A DNA stretch of 9,805 nt from contig CAYMCQ010000110.1 of the NCBI GenBank assembly GCA_964389025.1, forward strand, positions 1 to 9,805, written 5' to 3'. Origin of the DNA: CAYMCQ01 sp964389025. GTDB lineage: Bacteria > Verrucomicrobiota > Verrucomicrobiia > Limisphaerales > CAYMCQ01. A program made the position numbers and the translations under genes. Position 1 is the stretch's first letter. Each line of letters opens with the position of its first letter. This document shows, in pieces, positions 1-6,065 of the stretch. Under the pieces are notes generated by a model, which saw nothing but the letters and a program-made list of their open reading frames with translations, made no database searches and was not told the origin of the DNA.

Positions 1-186
1 ACTAAAACCATGTCTCATGCGCTCGCCAGTAGTCCACGAAACCGAGGCAAGGCCAAGTTCTGGTTGATAACGCTTGCACTTTTCGACGATCTCTCGCGTC
101 GTGATTTGGCCGGACCAGAATCCGGCGCGTCTATGCGACTTCAAAGACAGCTTGTAAGAAAAAACCTGTTTAACCGAATCGCTTTT
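1..186 (-). pseudogene. Possible C-terminal fragment of a glycosyltransferase-like membrane protein (runs off left edge)
   Basis: Read on the minus strand, a frame of 62 codons is open from just after a TGA at 187-189 to the left edge. Its middle reads like real protein: RAGFWSGQITTREIVEKCKR followed by YQPELGLASVSW. The pattern of Phe-Trp-Ser-Gly, Thr-Thr-x-Glu-Ile and Pro-Glu-Leu resembles the soluble C-terminal tail of some GT39-like integral membrane glycosyltransferases of Verrucomicrobiota; this is recalled, not searched. If so, the membrane-spanning N-terminal part is missing, because a stop lies only about 22 codons upstream of the motif. That would make it a 5'-truncated remnant. No good ATG start is visible in the frame. 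It could instead be a chance open frame. A 74-codon plus-strand frame over the same bases looks less protein-like. Confidence 0.25.
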
Positions 187-301
187 TCACGCTCGAGAAC
201 TCGGACAAATATGGGTGGCTCGTTCATAAAATAGAAGTTGAAGAAATGGTTTACATAATCAGGGACGTGGCTAATTTGAAGGCAGCCAGCACCAGTCCGC
301 C

Positions 302-1153
302 ATGAAGACAAACTTGAACCGTTTCATTTCAATCAAGACGCCAGCCAGGCACGGTTTTACCCTCATTGAGCTGCTGGTGGTCATCGCCATCATCGCGATA
401 CTCGCCGCCTTGTTGTTGCCTGCGTTGAGCCGGGCGAAGGAAAAAGCTTTCGTAGTGAACTGCCTCAACAATCAGAAGCAACTCGCGTTGGCGTTCGTGA
501 TGTATTCGGAGGACAACGGCGGTGTCATGCCCGGACGCTATTTCCAGGGCGTGGATCAATACGGAGGCGGTTATTGGCCGGGACCGCAGCCGGGCATCGC
601 GGCCGGGATTTCGGAGCAGGTCGCAATTGAACGTGTCCGGGCCGGCTTCACCAAAGGGCCGCTCTGGAAATATGCATCGAATCTGGGGACCTATCATTGC
701 CCGGCAGATAAACGTTACAAGAACCGCAGGCCGGGGTCTCACTGGGCTTACGACAGCTATTCCAAGGTGGACGGAATGAACGGTGGATTCTACGAGCCGC
801 GATGGATTCAGAAACTGGCCAATGTCCCGCAGCCGAGCAGCGCGATCGTCTTCATCGAAGAACCGGACTCACGCGATTACAACCTGGGCACATGGGTGTT
901 GAACGCCATCGGGCACAACTGGATTGATCCCGTGGCCGTCTTTCATTCGGGCCAGAGCAGCATTGGTTTCGCCGACGGACATGTCGAGGCCCACAAATGG
1001 GTCGAGGACACCACACTCAAACAGGCGAAGGCGGCTGAGAACAATTTGGACACACAGTTCAACTGGCCAAAAAAGACACCCCGCGATCGTGACTTCGAGT
1101 GGATTGAGCCGCGCTACAAGTATGCCGATTGGCCGAAATACTTGAAGCCTTAG
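302..1153 (+). CDS. Type II secretion pseudopilin-like protein with H-X9-DG motif
   Basis: This 283-residue protein carries a type IV prepilin/pseudopilin signal. A short basic leader ends at Gly18, the mature protein would start at Phe19, and the conserved Glu at mature position +5 is Glu23. A hydrophobic helix of about 20 residues follows (LIELLVVIAIIAILAALLLP). A prepilin peptidase should cleave after Gly18 and the helix would anchor the protein in the inner membrane. The C-terminal part holds an exact H-X9-DG motif (His215, Asp225-Gly226) in FADGHVEAHKW, typical of the large paralogous family of such proteins in Verrucomicrobiota and Planctomycetota. The central part is rich in Tyr, Trp and Gly and contains two Cys (in NCLNNQK and YHCPADK). 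The ATG at 302 gives a normal leader length; no Shine-Dalgarno is evident. It is the only supported plus-strand gene and converges with the pqiA-like gene, with 17 bp between stops. The substrate or structural role cannot be read from the sequence. Confidence 0.93.
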   Translation: MKTNLNRFISIKTPARHGFTLIELLVVIAIIAILAALLLPALSRAKEKAFVVNCLNNQKQLALAFVMYSEDNGGVMPGRYFQGVDQYGGGYWPGPQPGIAAGISEQVAIERVRAGFTKGPLWKYASNLGTYHCPADKRYKNRRPGSHWAYDSYSKVDGMNGGFYEPRWIQKLANVPQPSSAIVFIEEPDSRDYNLGTWVLNAIGHNWIDPVAVFHSGQSSIGFADGHVEAHKWVEDTTLKQAKAAENNLDTQFNWPKKTPRDRDFEWIEPRYKYADWPKYLKP

Positions 1154-1170
1154 CCACCGCCGCAAAACCT

Positions 1171-1932
1171 TCAACTGACGGAATTATCTTTTTGAGGCTC
1201 CAAGGTATTACCCACGGTTGCGGCGCGGGAGAACCAGCGGAAGGTGAACTGCTGCGTGGCGAGCGAGAAGACGCAGTAGGCGGCGAACCAGTAGAAGCCC
1301 GCGCCGACATTGGCGTCGAAGACGACCAGCGGTGGCCCGACGTTTGGGTCGCCCGGCGGTGTCTGGCTGGCCTGCGCTGCGAGATATGCTATGAAGAGGG
1401 CGACGACAAAGACATCAGCCATGGACCACTTGGCTATCAACTCCACGAAGCCAAGCGTGCGGCGGCGGCGCACGACATCCGCCATGAAGGTGGACCACAG
1501 CACCAGCGCGGCCTTGACCAGAGGCACGACGACGCTGAAGAGCAGGATGAGGGTGGCCGGCAAGGGGCTTTTCACTTCATAAAGACGCTGCACCGAACCG
1601 ACGATGCTGCGCGTCTGCTGATAGACTTCAATGTCCTGCACGTTTTGTTGCAACGCGGCGGTGAGCTGCGGGCTGAGCCTTTCGATGATCGTCTTGCGCA
1701 AATCGCCGCCGGTGGCATCGAGCAGGGCGATGACGCTGGGATTCATCATTGACTTGAGAACTCTCACCGTGTTGGTGTCGAGGCCTTTATCGAGCATCAG
1801 CGGAGCCACATGCGCGACGCCCTCGGGCTTGAGCACACCGCGGATGGTGAGGACCGGTGCGAACAGTCCGGGGATGAGCACGCCGATGGAGACGACGAGC
1901 AAAGCGAGGATGATGAGTCGGCGAGTGTTCAA
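1171..1932 (-). CDS. PqiA-like (paraquat-inducible protein A family) inner-membrane protein with enlarged periplasmic loop
   Basis: The 253-residue product has four predicted membrane helices, at about 5-25, 124-147, 170-187 and 209-228. The core matches the PqiA family: LYEVKSPLPATLILLFSVVV then PLVK (about 118-140), and KWSMADVFVVALFIAYL (168-184), the family's hallmark Trp-Ser-Met-x-Asp-Val-Phe segment. PqiA proteins work with MCE-domain partners in envelope lipid transport in Enterobacteria; no MCE gene is next to this one. Only one PqiA domain is present and the CxxC zinc ribbons of E. coli PqiA are absent. The loop between helices 1 and 2 is about 95 residues, much longer than usual, and includes an amphipathic stretch (about 60-110). 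The start is TTG at 1930-1932, chosen because the first helix begins at once; no in-frame ATG lies close upstream. The frame stays open upstream, so an ATT start six codons earlier is possible. No terminator is seen at the convergent end. Confidence 0.85.
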   Translation of the reverse strand: MNTRRLIILALLVVSIGVLIPGLFAPVLTIRGVLKPEGVAHVAPLMLDKGLDTNTVRVLKSMMNPSVIALLDATGGDLRKTIIERLSPQLTAALQQNVQDIEVYQQTRSIVGSVQRLYEVKSPLPATLILLFSVVVPLVKAALVLWSTFMADVVRRRRTLGFVELIAKWSMADVFVVALFIAYLAAQASQTPPGDPNVGPPLVVFDANVGAGFYWFAAYCVFSLATQQFTFRWFSRAATVGNTLEPQKDNSVS

Positions 1933-1933
1933 G

Positions 1934-2146
1934 TTACTGATGGAAATTTGCTTTTGACGCTCCGCGGTTTCGCGAGAATTGCTTTTGCGTCAAGTTCATG
2001 GAGGGGGACTTTACGCATCCATTGGCAGAGGCAAAGCTTTTTTTGCCGGGTTTTGGAAGCCCACGGACGAGAAAAATTTTCTCGCGAGCGACAGGAAATT
2101 CTCTCAGCCGGAATTCTTCATTCGCGAGCAACTCAGTCAAAGTCAT
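1934..2146 (-). pseudogene. Probable remnant of a class V aminotransferase N-terminus
   Basis: This is a 70-codon ATG-to-TAA frame. The first 20 residues, MTLTELLANEEFRLREFPVA, followed by REKIFL, resemble the conserved opening of class V PLP-dependent aminotransferase-like proteins, which run as 'NEELRxxEFPVxxxKxFLAHAGV'. After residue 27 the resemblance stops: the next residues (VRGLPKPGKKSF) and the basic, Ser/Asn/Gln-rich remainder look like a random frame. The expected AHAGV segment, the PLP lysine and the other roughly 350 residues are missing. The simplest reading is that a deletion or rearrangement removed all but the 5' end of a gene that once followed gspF. The ATG lies only 9 bases beyond the gspF stop, which is operon-like spacing. 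Alternatively it is a short expressed orphan peptide. The family match is from memory. Confidence 0.4.
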
Positions 2147-2155
2147 GGCGAAAAA

Positions 2156-3208
2156 TTATGCGAAGCGAGAACGCGTGCAAAGATAGAAGCTCCTCAAATC
2201 CTTACCCGCTTCGTTGATGTCGTTAAAATGGCCGATGTAAAATTTTATGATGAAGTAGGCAATGCCGAGCATGACGATGATATAAATGACGCGGGGCGCA
2301 AGTTCGGCAATGGTCTTCAGTTTGCGCGAGCCTTCCTCCTGATAATACTGCTGCAACTGGCGGAGAGATTCATCGAGTTTGCCGCTGATTTCGCCGGTGG
2401 TGTAGAGATTGGAAAACATTTCGGGAAAACGCGAACTCGCGCGCAAAACTTCGGAAGGCATTTGGCCAGCGGCGAGTTGCGGCTTCCACTCCAGCACGAT
2501 GCGGCGCAATGCGGGTGAACCGCTGGCATTGGCGGCGAGCTCCCACGCTTCGATGATGGTGACGCCCGCACTGATGAGCGCTTCCAGCGCGGTGGCGAGC
2601 CGTGCGAGTGCCAGATAATGCCGTGCCGTTCCCAGAAGCGGAATCGGATGAAGAATCACCTCGATGGCGGCTCGCCATTTTTCGCCGTGCTTGCTTTGCA
2701 TAGCATAAATCAACAAGGCTGTGACAATGTAGAGCGGCGAGAGGGCGAGCACGGCCTTTGCAAAAAGCAGAAACAGACTGGCGTTGAACTGAGACGCGGC
2801 GAACGGAAGCACTATCATGAAGACGAAGGCGGCGAAGTGAATCAAGCCGACAGGATAAATGAGATGCGAAATCATCTGCTTTGTGATGCGGGCGCGGTGG
2901 GTGTAATACTCAGCGAGCGAGCGAAAAATGGCGTCCAATCGTCCGCTATGTTCTCCTGCGCCGAGCAGGGCGAGGTCGAATTCAGAAAGCCAGTTGCCGG
3001 CGCGAACAAGCGCGTCCTGAAAGGTGCAACCTTTGTTGAGTTCTTCGACAACGCGGCGGAGCGGAGCGCAAAAAGAACGCGACGGCGCGCTGCGACTCGT
3101 CGTTTCGAGCGCGTTGATGAGTGGGATGCCTGCCGAGAGAAGCTGGGCGAGGCGGAGATAAAGTTCGGCGCGATGTTCGAGTTGCCGGGGAGTGACGACG
3201 AGTGACAT
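2156..3208 (-). CDS. Type II secretion system F family protein (GspF/PilC-like)
   Basis: This is a polytopic inner-membrane platform protein of the GspF/PilC family, which in type II secretion and type IV pilus machines couples the cytoplasmic ATPase to pseudopilin assembly. With the ATG at 3206-3208 the protein is 350 residues. Two T2SSF repeats are visible. The first, about 10-135, carries GAGEHSGRLDAIF (83-95). The second, about 195-325, carries TTGEISGKLDESL (270-282). Both hold the family's G-E-x-S-G-x-L-D signature. Membrane helices lie at about 116-138, 147-169 and 306-326. The frame can be extended 56 codons further upstream, but that stretch lies antiparallel over the thioredoxin gene in another frame, is low-complexity Ser/Arg/Ala and is not family-like. 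This start leaves 19 bp after the trx stop. No ATPase (GspE), GspD or pseudopilin gene adjoins it, though a pseudopilin-like gene lies about 1 kb away on the other strand. It is slightly shorter than typical GspF (about 400). Confidence 0.92.
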   Translation of the reverse strand: MSLVVTPRQLEHRAELYLRLAQLLSAGIPLINALETTSRSAPSRSFCAPLRRVVEELNKGCTFQDALVRAGNWLSEFDLALLGAGEHSGRLDAIFRSLAEYYTHRARITKQMISHLIYPVGLIHFAAFVFMIVLPFAASQFNASLFLLFAKAVLALSPLYIVTALLIYAMQSKHGEKWRAAIEVILHPIPLLGTARHYLALARLATALEALISAGVTIIEAWELAANASGSPALRRIVLEWKPQLAAGQMPSEVLRASSRFPEMFSNLYTTGEISGKLDESLRQLQQYYQEEGSRKLKTIAELAPRVIYIIVMLGIAYFIIKFYIGHFNDINEAGKDLRSFYLCTRSRFA

Positions 3209-3227
3209 CGCGCGAGTGCGCAGACAC

Positions 3228-3560
3228 TCAGGCTGCGACTTTGTCGAAGGTGGCTTTGAGGTCGCGCTTGCTGCGAAGGCCGACGATCTGGTCAGCGACC
3301 TGGCCGTTGTGGAAAAGCAGAAGCGTTGGGATCGCGCGAACGCCATACTCGCCCCCAAGCGACTGCTCAAGGTCAATGTTCACTTTGCCGATTTTCACGC
3401 GGCCTGCGTATTCGTCGGCGAGTTCGTCGAGGACAGGCGCGATCATTTTGCACGGCCCGCACCATTCGGCCCAGAAATCAACGAGGACGGGCACGGACGA
3501 TTTCAAAACTTCCTCGGCGAAATTTTCCTTGGTGAGTGAAACAATATTTGGCGAAGCCAT
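3228..3560 (-). CDS. trxA: Thioredoxin
   Basis: This is a 110-residue cytoplasmic thioredoxin, a thiol-disulfide reductant for ribonucleotide reductase, peroxiredoxins and other targets. The active site WAEWCGPCKM has the canonical CGPC at 34-37. The cis-proline loop is RAIPTLLLF (Pro78), and the conserved Asp in VLVDFWAEW and the C-terminal GLRSKRDL region are in place. The ATG at 3558-3560 gives the family's normal length. A longer frame to 3620 would add 20 residues that overlap the preceding gene and have no thioredoxin character. It is the middle gene of a probable three-gene operon, starting 34 bp after the Pro-rich membrane-protein gene and ending 19 bp before gspF. No Shine-Dalgarno is evident. 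A minor departure is SLGGEYGV before the cis-Pro, where most thioredoxins have an A-x-x-Y-x-V pattern. Adjacency to gspF does not prove a link with secretion. Confidence 0.96.
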   Translation of the reverse strand: MASPNIVSLTKENFAEEVLKSSVPVLVDFWAEWCGPCKMIAPVLDELADEYAGRVKIGKVNIDLEQSLGGEYGVRAIPTLLLFHNGQVADQIVGLRSKRDLKATFDKVAA

Positions 3561-3594
3561 AAAGTCGGTCGGTCGTTTTTGATGCCCGCTGGAA

Positions 3595-4017
3595 TCAAGT
3601 GGTCTGCAGTAGGAAGCCAAGCCAGACGCTCATGCCCACGGCGATGAGCGCGGCGACGGCTGCGACAATGGCAAGCATCTTGTCCACGCCGCTGATCGCG
3701 TGAGCGACGGGCGCGGGCGCAGGACGTCGAGGCGCGCCTGGCGCCGGCTTTGCCGCAGCGGTTGACGAGGTGCCGGTTGCTCGCGACGGAGGCGGCGCGG
3801 CCACAGGCGCGGGCGTGCCGAGACTTGTGGCGACCGCTGGCGCTGTCGGGACTGCGGTCGGGCCTCCCGGCGGAAGTGTCGGAAGTTTGATTGTCGGCGC
3901 TGCGGAGGGCTTGGGCGGCAAAGTGATTCGGACGGTTTCTTTCTTGGGTTGGACTTTGCCGGTTTCTTTTTTCGGAGGCACTGCGCCGCCGGGGAGATTG
4001 GGAACGTTGTCTGCCAT
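3595..4017 (-). CDS. Pro/Ala-rich protein with a single C-terminal membrane helix
   Basis: This 140-residue protein is not recognised as a named family. Residues 1 to about 105 are low-complexity, rich in Pro, Ala, Thr and Lys, with two near-repeats (PPKKETGKV and QPKKETVRI). Towards the end it has a PAPGAPRRPAPAPVAHA stretch. Residues about 111-137 form one strong hydrophobic helix (MLAIVAAVAALIAVGMSVWL), leaving only a few residues after it. This architecture suggests a tail-anchored inner-membrane protein with a flexible, disordered cytoplasmic arm. It starts at ATG 4015-4017, about 9 nt after the expected transcription start, so its message may be nearly leaderless. It is the first gene of the probable operon with thioredoxin and gspF. 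Low complexity makes homology weak, but coding is supported by the start, the terminal helix and the tight spacing to trx. Confidence 0.75.
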   Translation of the reverse strand: MADNVPNLPGGAVPPKKETGKVQPKKETVRITLPPKPSAAPTIKLPTLPPGGPTAVPTAPAVATSLGTPAPVAAPPPSRATGTSSTAAAKPAPGAPRRPAPAPVAHAISGVDKMLAIVAAVAALIAVGMSVWLGFLLQTT

Positions 4018-4032
4018 AAATTTTGTCCGACC

Positions 4033-4061
4033 AAGCTAGATTTCAGGAACGAAAGTGTCAA
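4033..4061 (-). promoter_or_regulatory. Sigma-70-type promoter for the 4017 to 2156 operon
   Basis: On the minus strand a perfect -35 box TTGACA (4056-4061) is followed after 17 bp by a weak -10 box TAGCTT (4033-4038). The expected transcription start, near 4026, lies only about 9 nt before the ATG at 4017, so the first gene may be translated from a near-leaderless message. The promoter lies directly downstream of the terminator of the preceding RRM gene, which gives the operon its own transcription unit. This is sequence pattern only. Confidence 0.55.
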
Positions 4062-4073
4062 ACTGATATTCTG

Positions 4074-4109
4074 AAAAAGAAAAAGGCCGGACAAAATCTG
4101 CCCGGCCTT
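4074..4109 (-). terminator. Rho-independent terminator of the RRM gene
   Basis: Read on the minus strand, an 8-bp perfect stem AAGGCCGG / CCGGCCTT (4102-4109 with 4083-4090) closes an 11-nt loop. It is followed by a U-rich tract TTTTTCTTTTT that overlaps the stem's last T residues. It begins 15 bp after the RRM stop codon. This is a textbook intrinsic terminator and the clearest one in the window. On the plus strand the stem is preceded by A-rich sequence and would not terminate. Confidence 0.88.
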
Positions 4110-4124
4110 GAAAACACGTTTTGA

Positions 4125-4445
4125 TCAGCGTCGCTCCTGACGATCGCCGTAGTCTCTGCGGGCGCCTCCACCGCCGAAACGCGGCGGCCGGTCTTCCTTG
4201 GGTCGCGCGATGTTGACCGTCAGCGCGCGGCCCTGAAATTCCTTGTTGTGGAACTGCTCGATGGCTTTGTTAGCTTCATCGAGGCTGGCAAACTCGATGA
4301 ACGCAAATCCACGGGATTTTCCGGTCATTTTATCCAGCATCACGTTGACTGAAGTCACGGCTCCAGCTTGTGAAAAGTATTCCTGCAAATCATTCTCCGC
4401 CGTTTGGTAGGAAAGATTGCCCACGAAGAGTCTGCTCTCATTCAT
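4125..4445 (-). CDS. Small RRM-domain RNA-binding protein with Gly/Arg-rich tail
   Basis: This is a 106-residue single-RRM protein like the RNA-binding proteins (Rbp) of cyanobacteria and other bacteria, which bind single-stranded RNA and are often cold-induced. RNP2 is LFVGNL (6-11) and RNP1 is RGFAFIEF (45-52), with the aromatic residues (Phe7, Phe47, Phe49) that stack on bases. The RRM fold fills residues 4-80. The tail (81-106) is basic and Gly/Arg-rich (RFGGGGARRDYGDRQERR), which usually adds nonspecific RNA affinity. The ATG at 4443-4445 places RNP2 at the normal distance from the start. The gene has its own promoter and a strong terminator, so it looks monocistronic, with a leader of about 120 nt. 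Its RNA targets cannot be deduced. No Shine-Dalgarno is visible. Confidence 0.95.
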   Translation of the reverse strand: MNESRLFVGNLSYQTAENDLQEYFSQAGAVTSVNVMLDKMTGKSRGFAFIEFASLDEANKAIEQFHNKEFQGRALTVNIARPKEDRPPRFGGGGARRDYGDRQERR

Positions 4446-4573
4446 ACGGTAAGTGTCTGCTCAAAAACTGATTTGGAGGGCTGCACTGGCAGGGTTCCTG
4501 AATGTCGTTGTTTTAAGTTGCCTGACGATTCTGTCATTCTGACACCGCATCGTTATTTGGGCCGACACAGGCA

Positions 4574-4601
4574 GTTGTATCAAATCAACGGCTTTCGTCA
4601 A
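4574..4601 (-). promoter_or_regulatory. Putative promoter of the RRM gene
   Basis: On the minus strand TTGACG (4596-4601) and TACAAC (4574-4579) are spaced by 16 bp and preceded by an AT-rich stretch. Transcription would start near 4567 and give a leader of about 120 nt. The leader contains a short perfect hairpin TGTCA-GAA-TGACA (4532-4544) that overlaps a second possible 4-bp hairpin (4523-4536). A long structured leader is common for cold-regulated RNA-binding genes, but regulation here is inference. Confidence 0.45.
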
Positions 4602-4631
4602 TAAGAGAATTCGGAAAAGTAACCGCTGACT

Positions 4632-6014
4632 TCAAGCTTTTTCTTCAATCAATTCGCGCCGCGCTCCGCTTAACAGTTGATCAATGAAATTCGTCGAGTA
4701 AGTGCCGCGGCGAAAGTTCGGATCCTGCAATATGGCCTGCTGGAATGAAATCGTCGTTTTAATCCCGGTAATCATGTATTCGTTCAGCGCGCGGCTCATT
4801 TTGTCCATCGCTTCGCGGCGGTCTTTGCCGTAGGTGATCAATTTGCCGATCATGGAATCATAGGTTGGTGGAATCGTGTAACCTGCGTAGGCGTGGGTAT
4901 CCACGCGGACGCCGCGCCCGCCTGGCTGATAATACATTTCGATGCGTCCGGGACTGGGGCGAAATTCATCGAACGGATCTTCGGCGTTGATTCGACATTC
5001 AATCGAGTGTCCTTTGAACTGAACGTCACCTTGGGACATTTTCAGCGGCTCGCCCATTGCGATCATGATTTGAAGGCGGACGAGATCAATGCCGGTGACC
5101 TCTTCGGTGATGGGATGCTCGACCTGGATGCGCTTGTTGACTTCCAAGAAATAATAATTGCCGTGGTCGTCCACGATGAATTCGACGGTTCCGGCGTTTG
5201 TATAATGCGCCAACTCTGCGATTTTCACTGCGGCCTTGCCCATCCTGTCACGGAGTTTCTTGTGCTTGTGCTCCAAAAGCGGCGAAGGAGATTCTTCGAC
5301 GACTTTTTGATGGCGACGCTGGATTGAACAATCGCGCTCGCCAAGATGAATGATTTTCCCACGCTGGTCTCCGAAAATTTGAAATTCGACATGGTGCGGG
5401 TTTTCGATGAATTTCTCGATGTAAACCCCTGAGTTTCCAAAGGCTTTGTCGGCTTCAGTTCGCGCCGTAAGAAAGCCTTTGACCAGCGAAATGTCGTTAT
5501 GGGCAACTCGCATCCCACGTCCGCCGCCGCCGGCGATAGCCTTAATCATGACCGGATAACCGATGCGTTTTGCGACTGACAAAGCATCCTGCTCTTTTTC
5601 GACAATCCCTTCAGAACCGGGTGGAATAGGCACGCCGGCTTTTTTGGCGAGAGTGCGACTGACTGCTTTATCGGAAAGCGCGTTCATCGCGCGTGAGTTT
5701 GGGCCGATGAATCGAATGTTGCAGCTTTCGCATACGTCTGCAAAGTGCGCATTCTCTGAAAGAAATCCGTAGCCGGGATGAATCGCATCCACGTCGGCGA
5801 TTTCTGCCGCGCTGATAATTCGATCAATGCGGAGATAACTCTCATTCGCAGCGGGCTTGCCGATGCAAATCGCCTCATCCGCCAACTGGACGTGCATCGA
5901 GTTGGCGTCGGCTTCCGAATAGACTGCGACCGTTCGGATATTCAGCTCCTTGCAAGCACGAATAATTCGGACGGCAATCTCTCCACGATTCGCGACTAAG
6001 ATTTTTTCGAACAT
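4632..6014 (-). CDS. accC: Biotin carboxylase subunit of acetyl-CoA carboxylase
   Basis: AccC (460 residues, normal about 450) carboxylates the biotin on AccB using ATP and bicarbonate, the first half of malonyl-CoA formation for fatty-acid synthesis in the cytoplasm. The N-terminal domain starts FEKILVANRGEIAVRIIRAC. The ATP-grasp domain shows Lys116, Lys158 and the Gly-rich loop AGGGGRGM (161-168). The metal and catalytic region shows Glu278 (AGTVEFI) and Glu291, Asn293 and Arg295 in EVNKRIQVEHP. IECRINAEDP (338-347) and PGGRGVRVDTHAYAGYTIPP mark the C-terminal domain. Most AccC proteins have NTR in the catalytic strand; here it is NKR. The ATG at 6012-6014 is standard, 51 bp after the accB stop, so the two genes are probably co-transcribed. 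No terminator is seen in the 185 bp before the RRM gene. AccA and AccD are not in the window. Confidence 0.98.
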   Translation of the reverse strand: MFEKILVANRGEIAVRIIRACKELNIRTVAVYSEADANSMHVQLADEAICIGKPAANESYLRIDRIISAAEIADVDAIHPGYGFLSENAHFADVCESCNIRFIGPNSRAMNALSDKAVSRTLAKKAGVPIPPGSEGIVEKEQDALSVAKRIGYPVMIKAIAGGGGRGMRVAHNDISLVKGFLTARTEADKAFGNSGVYIEKFIENPHHVEFQIFGDQRGKIIHLGERDCSIQRRHQKVVEESPSPLLEHKHKKLRDRMGKAAVKIAELAHYTNAGTVEFIVDDHGNYYFLEVNKRIQVEHPITEEVTGIDLVRLQIMIAMGEPLKMSQGDVQFKGHSIECRINAEDPFDEFRPSPGRIEMYYQPGGRGVRVDTHAYAGYTIPPTYDSMIGKLITYGKDRREAMDKMSRALNEYMITGIKTTISFQQAILQDPNFRRGTYSTNFIDQLLSGARRELIEEKA

Positions 6015-6065
6015 TGCTCGGAAAAGAACGTTAGCGCCTTCAACTTTTGTTTGAATTGACGCCCC

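Noticed and set aside
10..234. 74-codon plus-strand open frame at the left edge
   Set aside because: Composition is random-like, while the opposite strand carries a more protein-like frame.
1129..1752. 207-codon plus-strand open frame opposite the pqiA-like gene
   Set aside because: Its start lies inside the pseudopilin-like gene and its product is low-complexity Glu/Asp/Gly/Arg; the minus-strand frame has clear PqiA motifs and membrane helices.
1979..2518. 179-codon plus-strand open frame over the gspF 3' end
   Set aside because: Antisense to a recognised T2SSF domain, with no motif of its own.
2618..3205. 195-codon plus-strand open frame over gspF
   Set aside because: Charged, low-complexity complement of gspF codons; no homology pattern.
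3209..3376. Upstream extension of gspF by 56 codons
   Set aside because: It overlaps trx in another frame on the same strand, is Ser/Arg/Ala-rich and lacks family similarity; ATG at 3208 fits the family start.
4893..5327. 144-codon plus-strand open frame opposite accC
   Set aside because: Antisense shadow of the biotin carboxylase.
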